DNA from: Desulfobacter sp.
GTDB taxonomy: Bacteria > Desulfobacterota > Desulfobacteria > Desulfobacterales > Desulfobacteraceae
NCBI GenBank assembly: GCA_028768525.1
Contig: CP054837.1
Coordinates: 2,265,001 to 2,329,000 of the forward strand
Direction of reading: 5' to 3'
DNA: 64,000 nucleotides
A model generated the notes under the pieces. The model was not told the DNA's origin. It saw only the letters and a list, made by a program, of their open reading frames with translations, and ran no database searches. The translations under genes were made by a program, and so were the position numbers. Shown one piece after another: positions 27,654 through 36,444 of the stretch (its first letter is position 1; each line of letters starts with the position of its first letter).

Positions 27654-27959
27654 ATGAAAGTCATTGTAGATCTGTGCGTGGTGCCCATCGGCGCCGACCT
27701 CTCCCTGTCAAGATATGTTGCCGCCTGCCATGAGATCATTGAAGCGGCCGGCCTGAAAAACACCCTACACGCCAACGGGACCAATATTGAGGGCGACTGG
27801 GACGAGGTATTCCGGGTGGCCAAGGAATGCCACCGGAAGGTTCATGAAATGGGGGCCCCCAGGATCCATACCATCATTAAACTGGGTACCCGGGTGGACA
27901 GGGAACAGGCCATGGAAGACAAGATAAAAAGTGTTGAAACCAAGCTTAAGGGTGCCTGA
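27654..27959 (+). CDS. MTH1187-family thiamine-binding protein
   Basis: A 101-residue ferredoxin-like protein of the MTH1187/YkoF-like family, some of which bind thiamine or its pyrimidine part. Signature pieces: VIVDLCVVPIGADLSLSRYVA at the start, NTLHANGTNIEGDWDEVF in the middle and IKLGTRVDREQ near the end. The start is the ATG at 27654, with AAAGGA about nine nt upstream; the frame is open further up but overlaps the DHH gene. It is three bp from the following thioesterase gene, so the two are coupled. The metabolic link among the three genes is unclear. Confidence 0.85.
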   Translation: MKVIVDLCVVPIGADLSLSRYVAACHEIIEAAGLKNTLHANGTNIEGDWDEVFRVAKECHRKVHEMGAPRIHTIIKLGTRVDREQAMEDKIKSVETKLKGA

Positions 27960-27962
27960 ACC

Positions 27963-28382
27963 ATGATCTGGAAAAGAGAATTCACCATTGAAGATATGGC
28001 GCCCTTTGCCCAGAACACCATGGTGGGCCACCTGGGCATTGAATACCTGGAAAAGGGGGATGACTACCTTACGGCCGCCATGCCCGTGGACCACAGGACC
28101 CGCCAGCCCTTCGGTCTCCTCCACGGCGGGGCCTCGGTGACCCTGGCCGAGACCCTGGGCAGCTCCGCCTCCTGCATGACACTGGATGACGGTTTTTACA
28201 GCGTGGGGCTGGAAATCAATGCCAACCACATCAAAAGCGTGACCTCGGGCCGGGTGATCGGCAGGGCCACCCCTGTCCACCTGGGCCGGACCACCCAGGT
28301 ATGGAACATTGACATCAAAAGCGAATCCGGCGACCTGGTCTGCACCTCCCGGCTGACCATGGCTGTCCTGAAAAACAAATAG
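27963..28382 (+). CDS. Hotdog-fold acyl-CoA thioesterase (PaaI/YdiI-like)
   Basis: A 139-residue single-hotdog protein. LLHGGASVTLAETLGS near residues 53-68 is the PaaI/DHNA-CoA thioesterase motif, with the catalytic Glu in AET. The VGLEINANHIKSV strand follows. Closest characterised type is YdiI/MenI, which hydrolyses 1,4-dihydroxy-2-naphthoyl-CoA for menaquinone and several other acyl-CoAs. Translation is probably coupled to the thiamine-binding gene (three-bp gap). It converges with the DUF2088 gene. Confidence 0.87.
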   Translation: MIWKREFTIEDMAPFAQNTMVGHLGIEYLEKGDDYLTAAMPVDHRTRQPFGLLHGGASVTLAETLGSSASCMTLDDGFYSVGLEINANHIKSVTSGRVIGRATPVHLGRTTQVWNIDIKSESGDLVCTSRLTMAVLKNK

Positions 28383-28388
28383 GCGGCC

Positions 28389-29657
28389 CTACCAGGGGGA
28401 AATCAATGCCCCGCTGCTGTCAAATGCCAGGGGCGCCGCCGTGTCCCCGACAGCCAGGCCCGTATTCATCCGGGCTTCCCGGGCCAGGGCGGCGGACACA
28501 GACAGGGTTTCAATATCAAGGGTGTTTTTGATGTGGACGATGCGGGCCGCTTCCGGCGGGACCAGGCCGATGGTGCCCAGGGCCGCGTCCACCGCCTCCC
28601 GGTCCGTGTCAAACCAGGGCGGCAGCGATGCCATGGCCGGTTCGCAGGAAGAGATGCAATTGGTATAGGTGGCCTTGCGGTCCATTTTCTCGATGAGTTT
28701 TGCCGTGGTAAAATCGGCATTGCCGATGCCCGTTGCCGTCCCCCGGCTGGCAGGGGTCAGGTCCCGGACAAAAATCCGCTTGATTTCAGGCCGGTCCGGC
28801 ACCGTACCGCATCGGATCACGGTGCGGGCGATGATATTCTGGTCCATGCCCGTTCCTGAAATATCCTTGCCCATCTCGTCCACAATGAGCAGGTCAATCC
28901 GGTCAAAGGGAAGGCCGGGAAATACGGATTTGGCCCGGACCAGCAGGTCTCGGTCCAAATCAGGGATTGCCTCGGCCCACGCCGTGCCCACGGCCTCGGT
29001 GAGATCCTGCTGATTTTCCACGATCCCCACCCCCAGAGTGACCGGGGCCTTATCCAGAATCACCCCGGCCACCGCCGCAAAGGTTTCAGCATATCCCCGG
29101 TCCAGAATGGCATTGTGGCATGTTTCTGCGCCCATGCGGTTCCCCAGCCCGATGGCCGCCATCTTGGTCAGCCCGCTTTCGATTTCTGCCTCAAAATCCG
29201 TATGGGGCTTGACCCGGTTCACCAATACAATGTGATCCGCGTCCATTGCCATGCGGTCCACATACACCGGCACCCCGCAAGCAGTGGTGCCGATTTTTTC
29301 CACCGCCATGCCCGAACGGACAGGGGCGCCCACAGCCTCGGCCGTAATCCCCAGTTCCCGGAGCACCGCCGCCTGTCCACCGGCCGTAGCCCCGCCGTGG
29401 GACCCCATGGCAGGGATGACAAAGGGCTGGGCCCCCGCCCCTTTTAATACTGTTACCAATGTCCGGATGACAGGAAGGATGTCTGTAATCCCCCTGCTGC
29501 CGGCAGTCACTGCCACCGTCTGCCCGGGCCGGATCCGGCTGTCCAGTCCCATCCCGGCCAGCTGCCGCTTCAATTCCCCGGGCACATCCTTCAGGGGGTG
29601 GTTGTCAAACACCTGGCGCACCAGGTACATATGGGGAAAATTCCTATCCGCTGCCAT
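28389..29657 (-). CDS. DUF2088 / LarA-like N-terminal domain protein
   Basis: A 422-residue cytoplasmic protein of the DUF2088 family, distantly related to the nickel-pincer lactate racemase LarA. Seen: FVIPAMGSHGGATAGGQ near 88-104 (the LarA-type glycine/histidine loop), DHIVLVNRVKPHTDFE near 145-160, and SGLTKMAAIGLGNRMGAETCH. It is not LarA itself, and no larB, larC or larE maturation genes are near. Members are common in anaerobes, often annotated as unknown or as nickel-dependent racemases; the substrate is unknown. Length is usual for the family. Confidence 0.78.
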   Translation of the reverse strand: MAADRNFPHMYLVRQVFDNHPLKDVPGELKRQLAGMGLDSRIRPGQTVAVTAGSRGITDILPVIRTLVTVLKGAGAQPFVIPAMGSHGGATAGGQAAVLRELGITAEAVGAPVRSGMAVEKIGTTACGVPVYVDRMAMDADHIVLVNRVKPHTDFEAEIESGLTKMAAIGLGNRMGAETCHNAILDRGYAETFAAVAGVILDKAPVTLGVGIVENQQDLTEAVGTAWAEAIPDLDRDLLVRAKSVFPGLPFDRIDLLIVDEMGKDISGTGMDQNIIARTVIRCGTVPDRPEIKRIFVRDLTPASRGTATGIGNADFTTAKLIEKMDRKATYTNCISSCEPAMASLPPWFDTDREAVDAALGTIGLVPPEAARIVHIKNTLDIETLSVSAALAREARMNTGLAVGDTAAPLAFDSSGALISPW

Positions 29658-29805
29658 GATTGTGCTTTCATATATAAAAAGTTATTCAATGCCCATCTTG
29701 TATACCCTGTTCCAGGTATTTGCAAACCGTATTGCCGGTTTTGAATTTTGCATTTTGCGGCCCGACGGTGTATATCACCCCCTATAACTTATTGATGAGG
29801 CGTGA

Positions 29806-30363
29806 ATGGGCTCCCATAAACTAAGAAAACAGATCAAAGCGCAAAAGGAAGAGGCCAGACGGAATTTCCGGCGTCATAAAAATAAAAACAAACTGGCCAT
29901 TCCCGGCATCCACAAATGCATTGTGGTGCTTGACGGCCTCAAGCCCACCTTCAATATCGGCAAAATTTTCAGAAGCGCAGAAAGCTTCGGCTGCCATGAG
30001 GTCCACCTCATCGGCACGGATTTTTTCGATCCGGCGCCTGCCATGGGCGCCTTCAAGTGGGTACCCGCCAGATTCCACCAGCGGTTTGTCACCTGCTACG
30101 CCCAGCTTCTGGAACGGGGATACACCCCATTCATCTTGGAACCGGGCCTGGGAAAAGCGGTCATGGACACGGACCTGCCGGAAAAAAGCGCCTTTGTGTT
30201 CGGCCACGAAGAGTACGGCATCAGCTTCGAACCGGACCTGTACCCGAAGGTCAAACGATTGACCATCCCCCAGTACGGAAGGTCCCAGAGTCTCAACGTC
30301 AGCGTGGCCGCCTCAATCATCCTTTATGAATACACCCGGCAGCACGCCACGCCCCGGGGCTGA
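29806..30363 (+). CDS. SpoU/TrmH-family RNA 2'-O-methyltransferase
   Basis: A 185-residue SPOUT methyltransferase using S-adenosylmethionine. After a basic N-terminus (LRKQIKAQKEEARRNFRRHKNKNK, an RNA-binding-like helix) come the three family motifs. They are LKPTFNIGKIFRSAESFG (motif 1), FVFGHEEYGIS (motif 2) and IPQYGRSQSLNVSVAASIILYEY (motif 3, forming the knot). The target could be tRNA or rRNA. GAGG lies about six nt before the ATG. nadE follows on the same strand after 65 bp. Confidence 0.88.
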   Translation: MGSHKLRKQIKAQKEEARRNFRRHKNKNKLAIPGIHKCIVVLDGLKPTFNIGKIFRSAESFGCHEVHLIGTDFFDPAPAMGAFKWVPARFHQRFVTCYAQLLERGYTPFILEPGLGKAVMDTDLPEKSAFVFGHEEYGISFEPDLYPKVKRLTIPQYGRSQSLNVSVAASIILYEYTRQHATPRG

Positions 30364-30428
30364 GGGGGGCAAAAGGAAACGGCAGAGCGCACCGCCTTTT
30401 TAACTAAATTTCTCATGAGGAAAAAATA

Positions 30429-31208
30429 ATGGATTTACCAAAAGTGGCCACCCATATCACCGACTGGCTGGCAGCCTATGTTGAAACATCAGGATTAAAG
30501 GGATTTGCCGTGGGCGTTTCCGGCGGCATTGACTCCGCCGTCACCTCCACCCTCTGCGCCAAAACCGGCCACCCCGTCCTCGCCCTGAACATGCCCATCT
30601 TCCAGGCAAAGGACCAGGTTTCCCGTTCCGCCGAGCATATTGCCTGGCTGGAAAAAACCTTTGACAACGTCAGGGGCATTGACATGGAACTGACCCCTGT
30701 ATTCCAGCAGATCCAAACCGCCCTTCCCGACGAGATCCAGGACGGCCTGACCATGGCCAACACCCGGTCCCGGCTCCGGATGCTCACCCTCTACGCCTTT
30801 GCCGGCCACCACAGGATGCTGGTGGCCGGAACCGGCAACAAGGTGGAGGATTTCGGCGTGGGCTTCTACACCAAATACGGGGACGGGGGCGTGGATGTCT
30901 CCCCCATTGCCGACCTGGTAAAAACCGAAGTCTACGCGCTGGCCGCCCACCTTGGGGTCAGCAAAGACATTCTCTCGGCCCCGCCCACCGACGGCCTCTG
31001 GGAGGACGACCGCACCGATGAAAGCCAGATCGGCGCCACCTACGCGGAATTGGAATGGGCCATGTCCCACGAAGCAGACAGCGGGGCCTCAGGAGCACTG
31101 TCCGACCGTCAGAAAACGGTTCTGGACATCTACCGGAAATTCAACCGGGCCAACCGCCATAAGATGGACCCCATCCCGGTCTGCATCATTCCCGATGAAT
31201 TAAGATAG
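30429..31208 (+). CDS. nadE: NAD synthetase, ammonia-dependent type
   Basis: A 259-residue enzyme for the last step of NAD synthesis (deamido-NAD plus ATP and ammonia). The PP-loop SGGIDSA is at residues 31-37. ANTRSRLRMLTLY, AGTGNKVEDFGVGFYTKYGDGGVD and PPTDGLWEDDRTDESQIG are the family's substrate and dimer loops. The N-terminal glutaminase domain of long NadE is absent. It complements nadK at 14.6 kb but is not linked to it. GAGGA precedes the ATG by nine nt. It converges with the radical SAM gene. Confidence 0.95.
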   Translation: MDLPKVATHITDWLAAYVETSGLKGFAVGVSGGIDSAVTSTLCAKTGHPVLALNMPIFQAKDQVSRSAEHIAWLEKTFDNVRGIDMELTPVFQQIQTALPDEIQDGLTMANTRSRLRMLTLYAFAGHHRMLVAGTGNKVEDFGVGFYTKYGDGGVDVSPIADLVKTEVYALAAHLGVSKDILSAPPTDGLWEDDRTDESQIGATYAELEWAMSHEADSGASGALSDRQKTVLDIYRKFNRANRHKMDPIPVCIIPDELR

Positions 31209-31214
31209 GGCCAA

Positions 31215-32633
31215 TTAAAAATACGGGGAAAGGCCCGGGGCAAAGGACTCAAACCGCTCCAGCTGAGCGCGCAGTTCCCCGGGCAGCGCCGGGCCTGGAA
31301 CGGCACTTCCGTCCCCCAGGTACAGGGCAGCGTATGAACGGATTTCCTCTCCCTTGAGCACCACCCCGGGTGTGGATATATAGCGCTCCACCACCACCTT
31401 TTTTCCCGGATTCAAAGCCACTTCCTTGAACCGGCAGCGAAAGCTGATCCCGGGCCTCAGGCGGGTGGTGCTGTAATCGATCCTGAGGGACACCCCGTCA
31501 GGATTCACAAGTGGAATCAGACCGGCGTCCACAAAAAGCCGGTCCCCTTTTCCCGTCATTGTCCACAGGGGCGGATCCCTGTCACCGGCAATGAGATGGT
31601 CACGGATCCTGGCAATCCTTTCGGGCGCTCCGATAAATGAAAGGGTGCGTATCATCCCGGTGGGGGTGATGCCTTCGTAGGGCGCCTTGATATGGGCGGC
31701 ATTTCTTTTTCTTGCACCGGCCTTCTGGAACTGGTGCCGATAGGTAAAGGCGCAATAGTTCACCGGAAGGGGAATCGTATTTTCCAAACCGTGGCAGATC
31801 AGCTCCAGGGCGGTCAACTCCGTCTCCAGCACCGTCACTGCGGGGCCGTGGCAAAAGGTATACCCCCGGCGGACCAGTTTGGGGCGGTTGAACCCGGTGC
31901 ACCGGATCTGGTGAAGATTTAGAAAATCGACCCCGGCCGAAGCCAGGTCCGGCATCAGTGCCTTTACCCGGTCCAGGTCCCCTGGGATGGCCGGGATTTC
32001 AACGGTCACCCTGGGAATGACCCCCACCGCCTTTTCAAGCCCGTCAAGGCGATAGTCATTTGCGGAGAGGTCAAACCGGATCTCATCCAGGCCGGCGTCC
32101 CTGAGAGCCTTCATCTTATCTTCCGTGGCCAGAATGCCGTTGGTATACATCCAGATATACAGAGGAGAAGAAATCCTTTTCCTGAGTACCCTCAGGTAAT
32201 CCATTACCCGGTCAAAGCTCATCAAGGGTTCCCCGCCGCTGAAGCTCACCCCTTTGATGCCGAACCCTTTTACATAATCGGCATAATCGACAGGATCGGT
32301 GAATTCCACGGTGCTGGATACGGGGTCGCCTTCTTCACTCTGGGCTGACGGGCAGTAAAAACACCTGGCATTGCAGATGCCGTTGATGAAGAGGCAGGAC
32401 CAGTCCCCCTGCCCGCAGAGGGCACACCCCGGTGAAACCCCGTGGGAAAATAATTTGGTCTGGGCGAACATCCACCCGGCCCCTTGATTTTCAAATATCC
32501 GGGCGATCAGCTGTTCACGATTTTTCCCTGCCCGGGCAGCCGTTTCGGGATCAATCCACTTCATTGTGCCGTAGGCATCTGCATATTCCTTCTTGATCCT
32601 GCGGATCTGTGTGTCCATTTCAGAGTTTTCCAC
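31215..32633 (-). CDS. Radical SAM protein with additional cysteines
   Basis: A 472-residue radical SAM enzyme. The cluster motif CNARCFYC lies near residues 90-97, just after two more cysteine groups, CALCGQGDWSC. The SAM-binding GGEP motif is in FSGGEPLMSFDRV near 130, and IWMYTNGI follows. The C-terminal 150 residues have no known domain to me, though HIKAPYEGITPTGMI is distinctive. The substrate is unknown; relatives are annotated only as radical SAM proteins in anaerobes. I take the GTG at 32633 as start because AGGAG lies five nt upstream; an upstream frame to 32756 has no such site. Confidence 0.8.
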   Translation of the reverse strand: MENSEMDTQIRRIKKEYADAYGTMKWIDPETAARAGKNREQLIARIFENQGAGWMFAQTKLFSHGVSPGCALCGQGDWSCLFINGICNARCFYCPSAQSEEGDPVSSTVEFTDPVDYADYVKGFGIKGVSFSGGEPLMSFDRVMDYLRVLRKRISSPLYIWMYTNGILATEDKMKALRDAGLDEIRFDLSANDYRLDGLEKAVGVIPRVTVEIPAIPGDLDRVKALMPDLASAGVDFLNLHQIRCTGFNRPKLVRRGYTFCHGPAVTVLETELTALELICHGLENTIPLPVNYCAFTYRHQFQKAGARKRNAAHIKAPYEGITPTGMIRTLSFIGAPERIARIRDHLIAGDRDPPLWTMTGKGDRLFVDAGLIPLVNPDGVSLRIDYSTTRLRPGISFRCRFKEVALNPGKKVVVERYISTPGVVLKGEEIRSYAALYLGDGSAVPGPALPGELRAQLERFESFAPGLSPYF

Positions 32634-32695
32634 TTGTACTCCTGTTCGTGTATTCAAATTGGGATGACAAAAAATGCATGATGGGTGCCAGGAAT

Positions 32696-32730
32696 AAAAA
32701 GGCCGAAACACCTTGGTCCCAGCCTTTTTT
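32696..32730. terminator. Hairpin with T-tails upstream of the radical SAM gene
   Basis: AAAAAGGC (32696-32703) pairs with GCCTTTTT (32722-32729). The stem ends in T-runs on both strands. It lies between the P-loop gene's stop and the radical SAM start, about 60 bp before the latter. It may be a second terminator for the upstream gene or a leader structure. Confidence 0.45.
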
Positions 32731-32755
32731 GAAAGACAGCCACTCGGCCAAAACA

Positions 32756-32814
32756 AAAAACAGGAATCTGAAAGGCCGATTATTTCGCATAAAAGAACTT
32801 TTAATTCCTGTTTT
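32756..32814 (-). terminator. Intrinsic terminator after the P-loop protein gene
   Basis: AAAACAGGAAT (32757-32767) pairs with ATTCCTGTTTT (32804-32814) around a 36-nt loop. On the minus strand the 3' arm ends in CCTGTTTTTTGTTTT, a clear T-tail. It starts 12 bp past the P-loop gene's stop codon. Confidence 0.6.
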
Positions 32815-32825
32815 ATTCTTCCTGG

Positions 32826-33854
32826 TTACCTGATTATCTCATAAATGGACTGATAATCGGTTTCCGCGCTTCTTAATACAGGAAGCGCCACAAACTCGGC
32901 GCACTCCCTCAGGTGCAGAGGAGAACTGGTACACACGCCGGACAGGGCGTCCGGTACCAGTCCGAATTCTTCTTTCAGAATCCGGATGCCGCCCAGTACG
33001 CCAAAGGCGTCATTGCCGCAGAACACCAGCCTGTGAATCCGTGACTGAATCGCCTCGGAATTAAGCAGCATCCGGGTTTCCCGCTGGAGGATGCCGTCGG
33101 CGAACTCCACCACCAGATAGTTGGCCGGGTTGTTGCCGTATTTAAGGTCAATGGCATTGAAAATACCGGTCAGTTCCCCATGTTCAAGCATGTATGTGGT
33201 GGGATATCCAAGGCAGGTAAAATCCGCCACCCGTTCTGCGCCGCAGTCCTCCATGAGCAGCAGGTCCTTGAGGCTTGCCGTTCCCGTCACCTTGGCCGCC
33301 CGCACCTTTTTCCGGGCCGAGGACAATGCATAGCAGCAGGCGGCAGCCGCATGGCTTTTTCCGCTGTTCATGGCCGTGCCCACGCAAAGTATTAATTTTG
33401 AACGGCGTTTTGAGGTGACCTCTTTTTTCCGGGGCACCAGGCTGACATAATCCCGGGTATTGACCACATTGCCCCGGCTGTCACAGACATAGCCCAGGAC
33501 CTTTATCCGGGTGGGCGCCGCAATTTTGGAATTCAAGGTGGTGACCTCGCCCACCAGTCCGCTCCTGGCCACAAGATCCACAGTGCTGCCAAGGGATCTG
33601 GGAACAAAGGATTCATAATAATCAGGCGCATAGCGGTTACCCATGACAAACACGGCCCGGATCCCCTCCTGGATGGTATGTATCCTGGCGGATTTGCTCT
33701 CAAGGGTCCGGTGCTGGCCCATACTCAACACCTCTCCGTAAATGAGATCCCCGTTTTCCGGTTGCCGGGGGGCATTGCAAAAATATTTAACCTGCGACGG
33801 GGTGATGGTGAAAGCCGCACTGGGAATAATACATTTGTGATTGATTGACTGCAT
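32826..33854 (-). CDS. P-loop protein, DUF1611-like
   Basis: A 342-residue cytoplasmic protein. The N-terminal half (about 1-140) looks all-beta and unknown (GDLIYGEVLSMGQHRTLE). The C-terminal half starts with LILCVGTAMNSGKSHAAAACCYAL, a Walker A variant of the kind in DUF1611 and dethiobiotin-synthetase-like ATPases, and has NYLVVEFADGIL as a Walker B candidate. Function unknown; enzymes of that fold include carboxylate and nucleotide ligases. The start is the ATG at 33854, with AAGGAG eight nt upstream, rather than the TTG just before it. A terminator follows. Confidence 0.65.
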   Translation of the reverse strand: MQSINHKCIIPSAAFTITPSQVKYFCNAPRQPENGDLIYGEVLSMGQHRTLESKSARIHTIQEGIRAVFVMGNRYAPDYYESFVPRSLGSTVDLVARSGLVGEVTTLNSKIAAPTRIKVLGYVCDSRGNVVNTRDYVSLVPRKKEVTSKRRSKLILCVGTAMNSGKSHAAAACCYALSSARKKVRAAKVTGTASLKDLLLMEDCGAERVADFTCLGYPTTYMLEHGELTGIFNAIDLKYGNNPANYLVVEFADGILQRETRMLLNSEAIQSRIHRLVFCGNDAFGVLGGIRILKEEFGLVPDALSGVCTSSPLHLRECAEFVALPVLRSAETDYQSIYEIIR

Positions 33855-34052
33855 CAATAGAACTCCTTTTTTAACAATATTGGGTGAATCGAATAAGGGT
33901 GTGGCTGAGGAAATAGTGGTCCCAGTCCGGCCCGGTCAGCTCCGGTGGCCGGGATCAGGCTCGGGACGTATGTGGGGGGTTATGGGCGCACAAAATACCT
34001 GTGGAAAACCGGGGATGGTTTTCCCGATGAAATCATGGCGGTACATACTTAA

Positions 34053-34241
34053 TTACAATTCGGGCCAGTCCGGGTGGGAATGCTTCTCGCGTCTTGTTTT
34101 CTTTTTTCTCTTTTTCCTGCTGACCATCTCTTCCAGATCCTCGTCGGTGAATGCTTCATCATACCGGTCCCTGAATTTTGTGGGCCGTGATTTTCTGCGC
34201 CGGTTCTCTCTGGTATTATGCTCCAAATCATATTTTACCAT
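34053..34241 (-). CDS. Small highly charged hypothetical protein
   Basis: A 62-residue protein, very rich in Lys, Arg, Glu and Asp (for example RKKRKKKTRREKHSHPDW), with no hydrophobic segment. AGGA lies nine nt before the ATG, and the frame gives better codon use than the overlapping alternatives, which supports it. It may bind nucleic acid. No family recognised. The flanking gaps (33855-34052 and 34242-34463) hold small G/C-rich inverted repeats and nothing else I can name. Confidence 0.5.
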   Translation of the reverse strand: MVKYDLEHNTRENRRRKSRPTKFRDRYDEAFTDEDLEEMVSRKKRKKKTRREKHSHPDWPEL

Positions 34242-34463
34242 GGTCGTTTTCCTATATTCAGGGCCCTGGCCCCGGTGTTCCTTATTTCAGCCGGGCAGTT
34301 TGATTAGCAGATTCCATGCCAGAACCCGGGGCTTGCATATTTATTCAACCCCAATGGGTTGCCGCCGGCGGCTACAGGCATGATACTTGCTCATTTCATT
34401 TTCACCGAATGATCCGACGGCGGTTCTGAACATGGCAAAGACCAACATACAACGGAGACAGAA

Positions 34464-34820
34464 ATGGACAGGGAACAGCTGGCACACTTCAAGAAAATAT
34501 TAGCGGAACAATTGGCCCACCTGGAAGAACAGGCATTTATTACTGCCATTGAACTGGCCCAGGGAGGGGTGGAAATTGAGTATGTGGACCGCGCCGCCAC
34601 CCACAGGGACCAGGACATGAAACTGAGAATTAAATCCCGGGAGAGCCGGCTGATAAAAAAAATCAGGCTTGCCCTGGACCGGATTGAAAACGGCACTTAC
34701 GGTATATGCGAAGCCTGTGAAGAGCCCATATCCCTGAGGCGTCTTGAAGCCCGCCCCGTGACCACCAAATGCATTGACTGCAAGGAGCGGGAAGAATTGT
34801 TGGAAGCCCAGAGCCATTAA
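34464..34820 (+). CDS. dksA: DksA/TraR-family zinc-finger regulator
   Basis: A 118-residue DksA-type protein. The N-terminal coiled-coil hairpin (about 1-75) has the tip region YVDRAATHRDQD, close to the DksA DRAS pattern with the key Asp. The C4 zinc finger is CEAC (about 88-91) and CIDC (about 109-112). The tail is short. It would bind in the RNA polymerase secondary channel and act with ppGpp on rRNA and stress promoters. Length is in the shorter part of the family (E. coli 151). No RBS better than GGAGAC upstream. Confidence 0.87.
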   Translation: MDREQLAHFKKILAEQLAHLEEQAFITAIELAQGGVEIEYVDRAATHRDQDMKLRIKSRESRLIKKIRLALDRIENGTYGICEACEEPISLRRLEARPVTTKCIDCKEREELLEAQSH

Positions 34821-34938
34821 CAAATAGTCTTGTCATTTTTCCCGCTTTCCCGTACATTATCATATATCAAAAACGGAATCTTGAGTTCTGTTTTACCCGC
34901 ACCCCAGGCCCGCGGCGTCTGACAACAGGGGTATCTGC

Positions 34939-36345
34939 ATGAAAAAAATACATTTTATTCTGGAAAACACCCACCTCATCACCGCTTTGAAAAAGGCGTT
35001 GCATGCCGTATTTGACATCGGTATATCCCAGACCGTGACCCATGCCCTCCAGGCACTGGGGCAAAACCGGAGCGAATTCATCTTTGTGGACATCGAACTC
35101 CTTGAACAGGCCGCATCGGACAGCAGTTTCAAAGCAGTGTTTCAAACCCTGGCCCTGGTCTGCCCCAATGCGGGCATCATTGTCATGGTGCCGCCCAAAC
35201 GGCTCAAGGATGCCGTCAGGATCGTCAATGAAGGGGCGGATTCCTACCTGACCTACCCCATTATCCCCGATGAGGTTCAATTGGTGGTCACCAGCATCAC
35301 GGAACAGAGCCGGGCTGAATCGGAACTCAATTATCTCAGGGAGCAAGTCTGGCAGGAGGATGAATTCGACCTGCTCCAGACCAAAAGCCCGGCCATGAAA
35401 TCTGTATTTGAAAAAATCAGGGCAGTGGCGGCCACAAAAAGCACGGTGCTTCTCCAGGGAGAGACAGGAACGGGCAAGGGATTCACCGCCCGGTTTATCC
35501 ATAAGCTGTCTTCCAGAAAAAACGAACGGTTCATTGAGGCCCACTGCGGGGCGATCCCCGACACCCTGGTTGAAAGCGAGATGTTCGGGCATGAAAAAGG
35601 GGCCTTTACCGGCGCCATCAAAAGAAAGCTGGGCAAATTCGAGATCGCCCGAAACGGCACCATATTTCTGGATGAAATCGGAACCATCACCCCCTCGGCC
35701 CAGATCAAGCTTCTCAAAGTGCTCCAGGACGGGAGCTTCAACCGGGTGGGGGGGGAAGAAGACATCCATGCCGATGTCCGGATCATTGCCGCCACCAATA
35801 TCGACCTGCTGCAGCTCTGCGAAGAGAACAGCTTTCGCAGCGACCTGTATTACCGCCTCAATGTTTTTCCCATTGAACTGCCCCCCCTAAAGGATCGCAA
35901 GGAAGATATCCCCAGGCTGGTGGAAATTTTTCTGGCCAAACTCAATACCTTTCACCTCAAAGGAATCGGAGATGTTCATCCCCAGGTTCTTGAAGCATTT
36001 TTGTCCTACTCCTGGCCGGGAAATATCAGGGAGCTGGAAAACATCATGGAACGCGCCTATATCCTTGAAAAGGCATCTGTGCTCCGGCCGGAGAACTTTC
36101 CTGCGGAATTGTTTACCCCCGTGGCAGAAGTCCAGCCGGCAAGTATACACCCCGGCCTGACCCTGGCCCAGGTCCGGCGGCAGGAAATGGACCGGGTGGA
36201 AAAGACCTACCTGGCCCTGGTACTCAAACAGCAGAGGGGGAAAATCAACCTCACGGCAAAGGCCGCCGGCATCACCACCCGCCAGCTTCACAAACTCATG
36301 ACCCGGCACGGCCTCAGAAAAGAAGACTACAAAATAAAGAACTAG
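34939..36345 (+). CDS. Sigma-54-dependent activator with degenerate receiver domain
   Basis: A 468-residue NtrC-like activator. The N-terminal receiver (about 1-120) keeps an Asp at 51 (FIFVDIELLE), but the acidic pair after the first strand is missing and the invariant Lys of the KP motif is Tyr106 (YLTYPI). Normal phosphorylation is therefore doubtful. The AAA+ domain is complete: Walker A GETGTGKG at 174-181, GAFTGA at 221-226 for sigma-54 contact, Walker B GTIFLDEIG. A Fis-type helix-turn-helix closes the protein (LTAKAAGITTRQLHKLM). No partner kinase adjoins. A thioesterase gene follows after 99 bp. Confidence 0.9.
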   Translation: MKKIHFILENTHLITALKKALHAVFDIGISQTVTHALQALGQNRSEFIFVDIELLEQAASDSSFKAVFQTLALVCPNAGIIVMVPPKRLKDAVRIVNEGADSYLTYPIIPDEVQLVVTSITEQSRAESELNYLREQVWQEDEFDLLQTKSPAMKSVFEKIRAVAATKSTVLLQGETGTGKGFTARFIHKLSSRKNERFIEAHCGAIPDTLVESEMFGHEKGAFTGAIKRKLGKFEIARNGTIFLDEIGTITPSAQIKLLKVLQDGSFNRVGGEEDIHADVRIIAATNIDLLQLCEENSFRSDLYYRLNVFPIELPPLKDRKEDIPRLVEIFLAKLNTFHLKGIGDVHPQVLEAFLSYSWPGNIRELENIMERAYILEKASVLRPENFPAELFTPVAEVQPASIHPGLTLAQVRRQEMDRVEKTYLALVLKQQRGKINLTAKAAGITTRQLHKLMTRHGLRKEDYKIKN

Positions 36346-36444
36346 TCCGGGAGATACCCAACCGCCGCCTGGACATATTGACAGATCCGGCCCGGCACAC
36401 TAATTTGTACTGATTTTGCTTTAAACCATTCCGGGAGCGGACAA

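Noticed and set aside
33855..34052. G/C-rich structured stretch considered as a signal recognition particle or other small RNA
   Set aside because: The conserved GGTCAGG...GGAAGCAGCC core of SRP RNA is absent, and no other RNA family pattern was seen.
34867..35769. 300-codon minus-strand frame opposite the sigma-54 activator
   Set aside because: The plus-strand gene has full AAA+ motifs; the antisense frame has none.
36346..36444. Possible sigma-54 promoter (GGCAC near 36392) before the thioesterase gene
   Set aside because: The -12 GC dinucleotide is not at the required spacing of ten bases after the -24 GG.
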